Source: Sinotaia quadrata
Taxonomy: Eukaryota > Mollusca > Gastropoda > Architaenioglossa > Viviparidae
Assembly (NCBI GenBank): GCA_028829895.1
Contig: CM054179.1
Span: 101,202,875-101,266,874 of the forward strand
Length of the DNA stretch: 64,000 nt
Direction of reading: 5' to 3'
The notes below the pieces were generated by a model. It did no database searches and was not told where the DNA came from. It worked only from the letters and a program-made list of their open reading frames with translations. The stretch's first letter is position 1. Every line of letters starts with the position of its first letter. Positions 48,350 through 59,364 of this stretch are shown here, piece after piece. The translations under genes were made by a program, and so were the position numbers.

Positions 48350-48830
48350 TTCCCTTTAAAGATATTTTTCCTTCATTCCTTCTTTCCTTTCTTTTGTTTA
48401 TTCTTTCGTTCTGTTATTCTTTACTATTTTTTAATTTTCTCGTCCTTTTTCTTTCTGTTTTTCATTCTTTTTTATTCTTTCGATGTTTATTGATTTCCTT
48501 ATTTATTATTTTATTTGTTTCTTATTTCATTCTCCTTAAATTTTTTAATTAGTATTTGTCTTCTTTCTTTCCGTTATTCTTTTTCGTTCTTTCTGATTGT
48601 CAATACTTCATTCTTTCTTATTTCCTTTCTTTTGTCGTTCTTTCTTTCCTTACTTCAGTGTTTCTCTTTCTTTCTTTACCTCACTCTTCTTTCTTTCTTT
48701 CTTTTCTTTTTTGCTTTCTTTCTTCCGTTTTCGGTATTTTTCTGTATTCTTTGCTTTCTTTCTTCTTTCTATCCGCTCTTCTTTCTGTTCTTCTTTGTTT
48801 TCATTCATTCACTCACTCTGTTTAATCTTG
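48350..48830. repeat. long degenerate (TTTC)n polypyrimidine tract, about 480 bp
   Basis: The plus strand is nearly all C and T, built from TTTC, TTCC and TTTTC words with scattered G. It looks like an old GAAA-type microsatellite that has decayed. Open hydrophobic frames of 63-118 codons here are composition artefacts. Confidence 0.8.
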
Positions 48831-49053
48831 CCTTGCATATTAAAATACCGAAAGACCCCACTTTTCCTTGACCGAATATTCACCTTATTTCGCGAAGTTA
48901 TCACAAGTCGGAAATGTACGCGCCCTCTCCCTCACCAAACTTAAAATTTAATCACACCTTTCGGTCTTCTATATTGCTTGGAAAAATAAAACTTATTATT
49001 TCATTTTCTTTTCGGCTCTGTCTTTACGTAAACCATCGTGATTATCATTTCCC

Positions 49054-49167
49054 AATAACGCCACTTAATGATTTTGATAATTATTAATTAATTAATCATA
49101 CATAAGTAATTACTAGTGATGAGAATCTTAATTTAAGTTATTAATAATTCTCCAGCAGACATCACTC

Positions 49168-49236
<69 letters not shown>

Positions 49237-50702
49237 GATATTTGGGCGATGTAAATGTTGTCTCTCTTCCACAACATTAAGACAACATTTACTGTCACAC
49301 AATATTTCCATAGGTGGAATGCATCTTACTAAAAGAGAAGACAAATTCATCTTTAATCTATTTTTGTGAGCCCCCATCCACCCACTTTCTTCTTCAATAT
49401 AAGGTTATACATAAGAAGGTGAATAAATTTATTAAATCATCAATCAAATATACATATGACAAATACAATGATAAAGATTACTCGACATCAACATTTCCAT
49501 GAAACCATAATCACATAATTTCTGTACTACACAGTCTTATATCCTAAAATACAATTCAACAATTCAATACAAATCAGAGGATAGTTAATATCAGAGAACA
49601 GAAATGGAGTTATTAGAGATAAGTGATAATAGTTTTACATAAACGGAATAAGATAGTCTCAATAGTCTTTTGCTTTCTTTTGCAACAATGTCACATGTTT
49701 ATTGTCCGCCATTATCACACCAGTTCCACGTGTTTCCCTTGTGCATTGAAAACATTGGCATGCTATTATTCTCTTGAAATTCACTTGAGTGCCTCTTCGC
49801 TGTGTCAGTTCCTTCAAGCAGAATAAGAATTGTAGAAATTTCTAGTAACTTTATGTACCAGAAATTGCTCATGTAATCAGCTTACATCAAAGGAGTATAG
49901 TATATTCCTTTACACTTAAAAATAATGCTCCTTGCCGGTATCATGGTTGGTCATAGCAGTTTACAATCAGTGAACTGGAGATTCAAATCATACACAGAAA
50001 GTAGAAAATAGAAAAGGCTGCTTGCCCTGAAAAATATACTCAAGGGGCAACACTAAGTTTTCAGTTTATCACTGTATAATTCCATTCTTTCTTAAATTCC
50101 AGTCTCAACTTTCAATTTCCTGCAATGGTATTTATTAGCCCAATACATGCACACAGCATAATAAATACAGCATATCAAAACAATGTCGAGTGATTAGCAC
50201 ACTGCATATAAGCAACATAATTCAAACCTTTGTAGAAACAATTGTCTACTAACATAATAGATCACTATGTAAAACACAAGTATAACACATCTCTATGTAA
50301 AATGCATGAAATATTTCTAAGTCCATTCTCTCTCAACCAGTCAATTAACTCACCATCAAGCTAATGGCCGCCTTTCAAGATTGGACCTCTTTGCTACTTC
50401 AAATTCAAGTGATCAGACAATAGATTTCCCTTCAGAGGGTAAACTTTTAGATCTCAGCCCATTAGCTGGTCTCATTCTCGTAAATCATAACCATTGGATA
50501 ATAAAAACTACTCACCCAGTAGGGATTCTTTGCATTACACCAGCATTTTCCAGCATATTCTCAGCTCGGGTTGTTTACTTCAACTCAGACACTTTCAATT
50601 ATACCGTCATAAGGGGTACACAAGGTCGGGTACTCTGACAATTTAACAATTTATATAACAATTAAATTCTAAAATATGGATAGGCAAATTTACTCCACCA
50701 CA
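49054..50702 (+). mobile_element. dispersed ~1.6-kb repeat, full-length copy (D3)
   Basis: It is collinear with D1: left end AATAACGCCACTTAATG matches D1 TGTGACGCCAACTAGTTAATG, shared TTATTAATAATTCT, CAATATTTCC, CCACCCACTTTCTTCT, and right end CAAATTTACTCCACCACA. No target duplication is evident. It carries an expanded (TC)n run where D1 has only a short CTCTGTC word. Confidence 0.7.
49165..49234. repeat. (TC)n microsatellite inside D3
   Basis: About 33 TC units in a position where D1 has only a short pyrimidine word. Confidence 0.95.
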
Positions 50703-51425
50703 CATGACAATATTCAAAAGAACAAGTGAATGTAATATTAAAAACGTCGCATCTTCATAAATTTGTCCATGAAAATCACTTTTCTAAGGGAATGGAGCTG
50801 TTACGTGAATGTGCATTCGGGCCACCATTACGAATGTCTAACGCACCGACCGGCTTGACGCGATCAAAGAATCCCTTTCAAAAAAAAAAAAGAGAAATCT
50901 GAGACATTCATTGATTGGTTTTCAGGTACCTTTCCAGCAGGAAACTATTTAATTGTCAGAAAGGAAGTGGAAATGCGCCGCACAGAGGAACCGGAAATGA
51001 GGCAGGAGAGGACAAACACGACACCTTGCGGCGTCATTGCAACATTACATGCGGGTATGGGAGACAACTGTTATGTGCGCAATCACTTGACGCAAATTGC
51101 AACAAAAGCCAGGCCCAACCATTCGCTTTTGATCGATCTTATTTGACGCGCGCACCTAATAATATCTTTTTGTTAAGAAGTTTACGGAGGTAACGACGTA
51201 GAACTATGAAAGAATTACAAAAAAAAAAATGTACAAGTGGCGTGTGCAGGAAATAAAATTAATAAACACTTTTCTTTTAAAGCACTGAAAAGGTTGAAAG
51301 AAGACCAGGAGATGGGTGGGGGGAGCATTTAAAATGTAACGAAACAAGAGAAAAGATCTAGTTACTAGAAGTTGTGCTTTACTTCATTCTTTTGACCGGT
51401 TTTCTCCTCCTCTCCTTCGCTTCCA
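50703..51425. other. unrecognised stretch with one open frame
   Basis: A plus frame (50,915-51,193, 92 codons) begins after an acceptor-like TTGGTTTTCAG and reads Cys-containing, Asn/Arg-rich sequence (HCNITCGYGRQLLC), superficially like the start of a thrombospondin type-1 repeat but without its Trp residues. A GGGAGACAA motif is at about 51,059. I do not claim a gene. Confidence 0.3.
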
Positions 51426-51429
51426 CTGA

Positions 51430-51900
51430 GGATATTACATTTTCTCGTACTTAATCATTCATTTGTTTCTTGAACCTTCCCTTTGGTGTGTCATCAGATC
51501 TCGTACTTAATCATTCATTTGTTTCTTGAACCTTCCCTTTGGTGTGTCATCAGATCTCGTACTTAATCATTCATTGGTTTGTTGACCTCCCCTTGGTGTG
51601 TCATCAGATCTTGTACTTAATCATTCATTGGTTTGTTGAACCTCCCTTGGTGTGTCATCAGATTTTGTACATAATCATTCATTGGTATGTTGAACCTCCT
51701 CTTGGTGTGTCATCAGATCTCGTACTTATACAAACCATTGAATGATTAAGTACGTTTGTTGAACTTTCCCTTGGTGTGTCATCAGATCTCGCAGTTAATC
51801 ATTCATTGGTTTGTTAAACTTCCCCTTGGTGTGTCATCAGATCTCGTACTTAATCATTCATTGGTTTGTTGAACCTGCCCTTGGTGTGTCATCAGATCTG
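51430..51900. repeat. about 55-bp tandem array, 8 copies, with an internal micro-inversion
   Basis: GGTGTGTCATCAGATCTCGT recurs at 51,485, 51,541, 51,595, 51,649, 51,704, 51,773, 51,829 and 51,883. The spacing is 54-56 bp except for one 69-bp interval, where the sequence AACCATTGAATGATTAAGTA is an inverted piece of the unit's TACTTAATCATTCATTGGTT. Confidence 0.92.
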
Positions 51901-52149
51901 CTAAATTGTAAACAATATTGACGCTTCACAATATATTTATATGCACAAATATAGATACACAAATAGTGTATGCTATAAAAAAATACATTGATAATTTTTT
52001 TAAATTTACAAATATGCGTTTTTCACACTGCCTTTAGAAGTAATATTGACATTAAACTAGAGGTAATAGTAGTATGAAGTATTATTACTTTGATTATATT
52101 TTATTACTGACGATGAATAATGAAAATGTTAATGACGATAGTTGGTGGT

Positions 52150-52490
52150 ATTGATGTGGTAGCGATGATGATTGTGGGTGGCAGTGATAAGGTACGGTGA
52201 TGGTAGTGTATGGTATTGATGTGGTAGGGTGATGACAGTGTGGTGTTATGTGGTAGGGTGATGGTAGTGTGGTATGATATGGTAGGGTGGTGACAGTGTG
52301 GTGTTATGTTGTAGGGTGATGGTAGTGTGGTATGGGGTGGTAGGGTGATGACAGTGTGGTCTTATGTGGTAGGGTGATGACAGCGTGGTCTTATGTGGTA
52401 GGGTGATGATAGTGTGGTATGGGGTGGTAGGGTGATGACAGTGTGGTATTTTGTGGTAGGGTGATGACAGTGGGTAGTGTGTTGTGGAAG
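52150..52490. repeat. about 30-bp minisatellite
   Basis: Unit GGTAGGGTGATGACAGTGTG plus a variable TATGGTGT-type end, about 11 irregular copies. Confidence 0.9.
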
Positions 52491-53131
52491 GAGTGATAAT
52501 GAAGACGACGATGATGATTAGAGATTCATAGATGATGCCGTTGGTTACTGATGATAATTGTTACTCTCTATTGTTGATGATTGATGATATTCTACCGGCA
52601 AGAGCTGGTGATGATACATTTGTGTTTTGGATTGCTCTTACAGCATTGATTATCATAATGACAATATCTACCGGGACAACGAAAAAGATGTTTTTGATGA
52701 CGACCACAACAATACTGTTGTAACGACGACGAAAGATTTGACGATGGAAATGTTAATAATGTAGCCAAATGAGTGTTAAAAATAAAATTTCCAAGGTCAG
52801 CTGTCCTTTATGTGGGCTGCAGGACAGTGACCTTTCATCATCCACCTACCCACCCGGCAACTGTAGGTAACCAAGGTTGCAAACAACCAGTCTAGTCACT
52901 CACTAGTGACGAAGACAGTATGTAAAAGTAAGGAGCGGAATGGTACGGCTCCAGAAGTCGACACCTGTAAACAACTCTGACGGCAAAGATACAAGAGCTG
53001 TAAACATGTCGCGCTCATCTGTAACACGTCACCAACGACAGCACTTAATGAAGAGACACGATGAGCACGATGAGCAACAATTGGCGCGTGGATGATTGAC
53101 GTTAACAGTACAGAAATGGCCGCATGCCGAA

Positions 53132-53134
<3 letters not shown>

Positions 53135-53206
<72 letters not shown>
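53135..53206. repeat. (GT)n microsatellite
   Basis: About 36 units with one TT interruption. Confidence 0.95.
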
Positions 53207-53338
53207 CTGTATAATAAGCATATTGCCCTTGTGGAGGGTGAATTTATGCGAGGCAACCTTTGTTCGAAGCTTATCGAAGTTTAAGCTGGAAAGGTGCTCG
53301 TCACAGACAAGTGGCTGCAGTGCCCTTTCACCCTAAGT

Positions 53339-54606
53339 CAGGGGTCTCAAACTCATTTTACCTGGGGGCCGCTGGAAGTAGAGTCTGGGTGAAGCTGGGC
53401 CGCATCATTATTCCCTGCTGCCAGAGACCTGGCAACGCTTCCTCTTACACAGCTCAGACACATTTGGCTTCAGGGAGGAAGCCACTGAGACCCTTAGTAA
53501 GTTTGGACCTGAATTTTGACTTATTAAAGTTCATTGTGGAGAAGAGCTTTACACACAGATAGGTGCTCCCCAAAAGGCACTTGGTTCGCTTGAACATCCT
53601 GGAAAGCTCAGGGAAGGTAAGGGGCAATTCTCTTAAAAACTGCCCAGGCTTTTCTGCTTTTCCACTCACCTCCCTGAACTTGGCTTTGAGTTCAGAATTA
53701 CAATGTATGTCAATTAGCTCCATTTGAAGCACAGAAGGAGAAGGGGTCAGCAAATATTTTTGAAAGGTGGTTCTGTGTTTCTTGAATTCTGCAAACCTGT
53801 GATCAAATTCTTCATGCAGCTTTACAATGGCATCAACATACTTCTCACCACTGAATGGTGTGGCACAATCCATGAGTGCCTTACAAGCTGGGAAATGGCA
53901 GAGGTTTGTCTGAAAAAGCTGGGCTTTCCATAACACAAGTTTTGTGGAAAATGCTCTGACATTGTCAAATGCTGCGCTGACAAGCTGCCCATGGCCTTGT
54001 AATTTCTTGTTCAGTACATTCAGCTCTTGTATGATGTCAACAAGAAAAGCTAAGTCCATGAGCCATTTGGGATCACTTAGTACAGGAACAGCCATCCCAT
54101 CCTTCTCCACGAAGGTTTTCACTTCAGCTCTCAACTCATAAAACCTCTTCAAGAACTATCCCTTGCTAAGCCAACTTACCTTGGTTATTTTTCTGTTCTT
54201 CCTTTTCTGTTCTTTCAGTCTACTATTTTTCTTCTTTGCTAAACACCTCACCTGCTTTTTCGACATGAAAATGCTTTTTATCCGAACCACTCATCTGTGG
54301 GTAGACCTGTAGGGTCTATAATCTATATAGAATTAGCTTGCTAGATCTGGATGCTTTTGAACTTTGCTAAAAGGTAGCAATATATAACAGGCTTGGGAAA
54401 GAAAGTCGCCGAGTTTGGCAACACACCGTTACTGTCACGATCCTGAGGTATGGTAGCCCACAAGTGACAAAAACTATAAAACTCCCAAGCTGTGTGAGAA
54501 AAACGTGCGGGCCGCACTATCACTAAACTTTGATATCAAGTGGGGGCCACAAAATATCGTCACGCGGGCCGCAAATGGCCCGCGGGCCGCATGTTTGAGA
54601 CCCCTG
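53339..54606 (-). mobile_element. hAT deletion derivative, copy 1 (1,268 bp)
   Basis: Both ends carry the terminal inverted repeat CAGGGGTCTCAAAC, extended at the 5' (right-hand) side by GC-rich CATGCGGCCCGCGGGCCATT. The element keeps only the 3' part of a GTF2IRD2/Charlie8-type transposase, so it is internally deleted and non-autonomous. Its flanks are CCCTAAGT and GATTAGAG, which do not match each other. Confidence 0.9.
53454..54152 (-). pseudogene. C-terminal remnant of a hAT transposase
   Basis: An open frame of 232 codons with no ATG at its start (an in-frame TAG lies just upstream). It includes FLVDIIQELNVLNKKLQG (about 36-53), FPACKALMDCATPF, and near the C-terminus GSTYLCVKLFSTMNFNKSK (about 195-213), the conserved hAT dimerisation segment next to the last catalytic region. 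The BED finger and the first catalytic Asp residues are missing. The frame itself is uninterrupted, which indicates a young copy. Confidence 0.8.
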
Positions 54607-54614
54607 GATTAGAG
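54607..54614. other. hAT flank GATTAGAG, inverted match of 57,648-57,655
   Basis: The 8 bp right of copy 1 are the exact reverse complement of the 8 bp right of copy 2 (CTCTAATC). Eight bp is the hAT target-duplication length. Confidence 0.75.
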
Positions 54615-55906
54615 CATACTGAGTAATGTAAGTAAGAAGAGTGGTTGGGTAGTTGGGGGGGGGGATTGAAGTAAAGATGGAGATTTTAAATTGGATAGCT
54701 TAATGCTTAAGACAGATGAAGACAAAATACCGCTCCGTGCATGAAGGTTCAGAATAGGTTCATACTTATTAAAGAAACAAAATAAAACAGGTCCATACTT
54801 AATAAAGACAATATATAGCTCTGTAAATCAAGGTTTTAATACACGATGCAGGTTTAATGAAGACAAGTGTAGCACTGTGTAGCAAGTGTGATACAGGTCC
54901 AGACTTAACAATAGCAATTTCTACTACTGCTACCACTATTACTACTAGACTGTCAATCTCCCCTGTGATCAGGTTATTCATATAGCATGGTCACATTCAA
55001 TAATTATTGAAATATTAAAATATAAAATTCAGACAATACAAGATGTACCGTTATAAAAGCTAAAAGGCGTAAACACGTTAAGTTTAGTCATTAAGTTACA
55101 AGGAAAGGTAAGCCAGATGTTTTCACCATAGCATGGCATAGGTGTGTTAACAGAACTATGATGGGTAGATAGTATATCCTTGGAAAAGTATCAAAGAGAG
55201 TCAGAAGCGAATTTAGTCAACTCTAGTCAGAGGCAGTAGGAAAACCAAAGTTTTCTTCCACCTGTGAATGAAGGGGGATTAATAAATCATTAGCGTGGGT
55301 GACTCAAGGGTCAAAGAGTGATGCAGGCATCATGTAGAGAGGTGAAAATGTAAATTATATTATAAAAATTTGTATATTAATACAAATTAAAATCACCTCT
55401 CTGGGAACTAATCTAGATGCCAGACTAGAAGCAGGATATCTGATTCATCAAAAATCATAAAACGTTTAGTGTGAGTGGAGTCATATGGACTCAGAAGGGA
55501 GTGAATGGACTATTGAAATGGAATTCAGAAACCATCAGAGTTTCATTCATTCTTCGTTTTGGCAGAAACTAAAAGTATAACATTTGCTTGAGTATTGTGT
55601 GTGAGAATATAATAATTTTAATACTTGTGTGTGTGCGCGCGCGCAATGTATGAGTATTGTAAATTGTAATAATATTAGATAGAACACTATGTACATTTTA
55701 CTCTATAATTCTTTTCCAGTTTAGTGAACATGTGACTCAGAGAATCTGCCTTCTGGTACAGGTTCACAGTTATTTGTTGCAAAATTTAATACCGCATCTG
55801 TTGGTTGTAGGGTTTTCCACAATCTATGTTCCTCCTTGGTTGGAACTATGTGAATACATTTTTTTGTGTGCACGTGGAAAAATCCAAGAGAGAATTTTTT
55901 CCACAT
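54615..55906. other. non-coding segment between the inverted hAT copies
   Basis: No gene recognised. A G run is at about 54,656-54,664. A GT/GC alternation (GTGTGTGTGCGCGCGCGC, about 55,626-55,644) is a Z-DNA-type sequence. Confidence 0.45.
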
Positions 55907-56285
55907 GTAGAAGAGATGACAAGATACAGTGCCTTGTGTTAGCTACATCAGCTGAGCAAGGTAGAAGAGATGACAAGATACAGTGCCTTATGTTAGCTAC
56001 ATCAGCTGAGCAATGTAGAAGAGATGACAATATACAGTGCTTTGTGTTAGCTACATAAGCTGAGCAATGTAGAAGAGATGACTAGATACAGTGCCTTGTG
56101 TTAGCTACCATCAGCTGAACAATGTAGAAGAGATGACAAGATACAGTGCCTTGTGTTAGCTACATCAGCTGAACAATGTAGAAGAGATGACAAGATACAG
56201 TGTCTTGTGTTAGCTACATCAACTGAACAATGTAGAAGAGATGACAAGATACAGTGCCTTTTGTTAGCTGCATCAGCTGAGCAAG
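55907..56285. repeat. 54-bp tandem array, 7 copies
   Basis: GTAGAAGAGATGACAAGATA followed by CAGTGCCTTGTGTTAGCT starts at 55,907, 55,961, 56,015, 56,069, 56,124, 56,178 and 56,232. Spacing is 54 bp (one 55). Frames in both directions are periodic and have no other gene support. Confidence 0.95.
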
Positions 56286-56381
56286 GTATAAGTGTTACCA
56301 CTGAACATTGGTAGTGTGTTGTTTCCCCTCGAAATTTCGTATCAAGAAAACTGTTACTTGGAGAGAACAAACACTGTAGAC

Positions 56382-57647
56382 CAGGGGTCTCAAACATGCG
56401 GCCCGCGGGCCATTTGCGGCCCGCGTGACGATATTTTGTGGCCCCCACTTGATATCAAAGTTTAGTGATAGTGCGGCCCGCACGTTTTTCTCACACAGCT
56501 TGGGAGTTTTATAGTTTTTGTCACTTGTGGGCTACCATACCTCAGGATCGTGACAGTAACGGTGTGTTGCCAAACTCGGCGACTTTCTTTCCCAAGCCTG
56601 TTATATATTGCTACCTTTTAGCAAAGTTCAAAAGCATCCAGATCTAGCAAGCTAATTCTATATAGATTATAGACCCTACAGGTCTACCCACAGATGAGTG
56701 GTTCGGATAAAAAGCATTTTCATGTCGAAAAAGCAGGTGAGGTGTTTAGCAAAGAAGAAAAATAGTAGACTGAAAGAACAGAAAAGGAAGAACAGAAAAA
56801 TAACCAAGGTAAGTTGGCTTAGCAAGGGATAGTTCTTGAAGAGGTTTTATGAGTTGAGAGCTGAAGTGAAAACCTTCGTGGAGAAGGATGGGATGGCTGT
56901 TCCTGTACTAAGTGATCCCAAATGGCTCATGGACTTAGCTTTTCTTGTTGACATCATACAAGAGCTGAATGTACTGAACAAGAAATTACAAGGCCAGGGG
57001 CAGCTTGTCAGCGCAGCATTTGACAATGTCAGAGCATTTTCCACAAAACTTGTGTTATGGAAAGCCCAGCTTTTTCAGACAAACCTCTGCCATTTCCCAG
57101 CTTGTAAGGCACTCATGGATTGTGCCACACCATTCAGTGGTGAGAAGTATGTTGATGCCATTGTAAAGCTGCATGAAGAATTTGATCACAGGTTTGCAGA
57201 ATTCAAGAAACACAGAACCACCTTTCAAATATTTGCTGACCCCTTCTCCTTCTGTGCTTCAAATGGAGCTAATTGACATACATTGTAATTCTGAACTCAA
57301 AGCCAAGTTCAGGGAGGTGAGTGGAAAAGCAGAAAAGCCTGGGCAGTTTTTAAGAGAATTGCCCCTTACCTTCCCTGAGCTTTCCAGGATGTTCAAGCGA
57401 ACCAAGTGCCTTTTGGGGAGCACCTATCTGTGTGTAAAGCTCTTCTCCACAATGAACTTTAATAAGTCAAAATTCAGGTCCAAACTTACTAAGGGTCTCA
57501 GTGGCTTCCTCCCTGAAGCCAAATGTGTCTGAGCTGTGTAAGAGGAAGCGTTGCCAGGTCTCTGGCAGCAGGGAATAATGATGCGGCCCAGCTTCACCCA
57601 GACTCTACTTCCAGCGGCCCCCAGGTAAAATGAGTTTGAGACCCCTG
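56382..57647 (+). mobile_element. hAT deletion derivative, copy 2 (1,266 bp)
   Basis: It is the same element as 53,339-54,606 in the opposite orientation and nearly identical, with the same CAGGGGTCTCAAAC ends. The differences I noticed are a few substitutions and two missing A's at about 57,229. Flanks are CTGTAGAC and CTCTAATC. Confidence 0.9.
56836..57532 (+). pseudogene. C-terminal hAT transposase remnant, frameshifted
   Basis: Same protein as in copy 1, but loss of two A's in CAAAAATATTT (here CAAATATTT, about 57,227-57,235) splits it into 56,836-57,276 and a second frame ending at 57,532 with STYLCVKLFSTMNF. It is non-functional as a protein. Confidence 0.8.
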
Positions 57648-57655
57648 CTCTAATC
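57648..57655. other. hAT flank CTCTAATC, inverted match of 54,607-54,614
   Basis: See 54,607-54,614. With the intervening DNA turned round, one hAT copy would be flanked by CTCTAATC on both sides. Confidence 0.75.
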
Positions 57656-57669
57656 CTACCTTCACCCAT

Positions 57670-59210
57670 CCAAACTCACCACCACCCATCGCATCTGACT
57701 GGCCTGTAACTGGTATAGTCAGGAAGCGCCTCTCATAAAAGACGATAGATCCCAACTTATTTTTTCACCTGAATGGAAACTCGCCACCCTTACTTAGGAC
57801 TCTCGTACTCAAAAACATTTCCAGCAAGTGCTTTAGTTTTTTTAAATCTATTCTCGTAGTAGGCAACAGTAAGAAATAAAAATGTGTTCCCCAATATTCT
57901 ACTCAGCTACAGACAACACTTTCAATTCTGTTGTTTATATTTGTTTGTTTTGTGTTGTTAAATCTTTTTTTTTTTTTTTTTTTTGCTTGTACGAAACATG
58001 TCCTACAATAAGAATTGCATCCAAGAGAAGAAAAAATTATCAAACGAGAGAAAAAAACCTCTGCCAACCAATAAATGTGAAATATTACAACTGACATCTG
58101 CAATGTCGGTTATGAAAGCTCCGTCGCCGTCATACGGATACATTCCCATTCCGGCGGCAGGGCCAGCAGACACGAGAATTCTCTCTCCTTTTTTTAAAAA
58201 CAACACTGAATGGCATTGAATTTTTGGTCCTCCTCCTTTTTCCTTTCTAATACAAACGTGCATAGTGCCTTGCGCATTAAAAGAAAATGTCCTTGTGTAC
58301 CCCCTTTTTCTGTCTTTTCCTAGCTGCATCACGCCATCTTTTGTGAGGCGCATTGGCATCCGGCGGGAGTGAGTGACAAGGCCCTGGCGGTAGCCTTGCG
58401 CGGTGTAGTGCCTCGGTAAGCGCGCCGTATAATTAGCTGGCACAGCGGCCAGCTGTAATGAGTACCTGTCAGCTACGTTATCTTACAACACATCGCCTAT
58501 GATGAATTAAGCTGCTCAGACTCATGCGCCCTAATGAAGCGGTTCCCCTAGGCATCTTCAGGTCGACGCCTTGAAAAAAAAAAAGGGAGGGGGGGTGTTA
58601 AAGAAAAAGAGAAAAAAAGAAAGAAAAATAAATACTTTGGCGTTTTGGATTTAATGTATTAATATTATTCTTCACTTGCACCAATTGCTTCTTTGCATTA
58701 ATTTATTTATGTATTTACTAATTTGCATTCTCCTATTTACGATCTTAGTTATTTTTATTTTTTAAATCAACGTATCTTAATCTGAGTGTAAGAGGCATCG
58801 CATTTCATCGGCGAACAAATCGCTGGAAACGGATTAAAATTAAACTTTTATTTCATCAAAATTGCATTTTAACGGCATAAAATGAACTTCGAAAACGGTG
58901 TGTGCGTGATTATGTGTCTGTGTGTCCGGTGTTTAAAAATATGTGCAGGCTTGAGTATGTCTGTCCGTGGTTTCATATTTTCCATTCAGTCTTGGAATAT
59001 TCTATCCTTCTAACTGTAATTAAAATCATAAACCAGCATTTAATGGCTTAACTCTATGTCGCAGTCTTCTCGATGAATTTACTGATATCTTTAAGTAGAC
59101 AACCGCAGGCTCAGGCGTCGTGAGTGACATACCATCTGAATTTTAACTCTTGTGTCCGGACACCGTCCTATTAATTACGGAAGAGCGAAATGTAAAACTG
59201 TAATTTCTTA
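57670..59210. other. non-coding stretch with one long minus frame
   Basis: A minus frame at 58,003-58,443 (146 codons) lies in a GC-richer patch but has no signature and ends in Phe-rich low complexity. A T run is at 57,966-57,984 and a G run at about 58,585-58,596. Confidence 0.4.
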
Positions 59211-59213
59211 TCT

Positions 59214-59362
59214 GGTACGACATGAAACTGATAGTGAATTTTCCCTAAATGGTACGTCACCAATCTGATAGTGAATTTTCCCTAAATGGTACGTCACGAA
59301 ACTGATAGTGAATTTTCCCTAAATGGTACGTCAAGAAACTGATATTTTCCTTAAATGGTACG
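59214..59362. repeat. 37-bp tandem array, about 4 copies
   Basis: GGTACGTCACGAAACTGATA followed by GTGAATTTTCCCTAAAT starts at 59,214, 59,251, 59,288, 59,325 and (partial) 59,357. Confidence 0.92.
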
Positions 59363-59364
59363 AG

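Noticed and set aside
47373..48944. A run of Phe/Leu/Ser-rich frames that could be taken for multi-pass membrane proteins
   Set aside because: They arise from T/C-rich sequence in all plus frames; no charged loops, no consistent frame, no family match.
50915..51193. Thrombospondin type-1-like CNITCGYG word
   Set aside because: Lacks the conserved Trp and Cys pattern of the domain; most likely coincidence.
58003..58443. 146-codon minus frame
   Set aside because: About one frame of this length is expected by chance in six frames of this window; the end is low complexity and the rest unrecognised.
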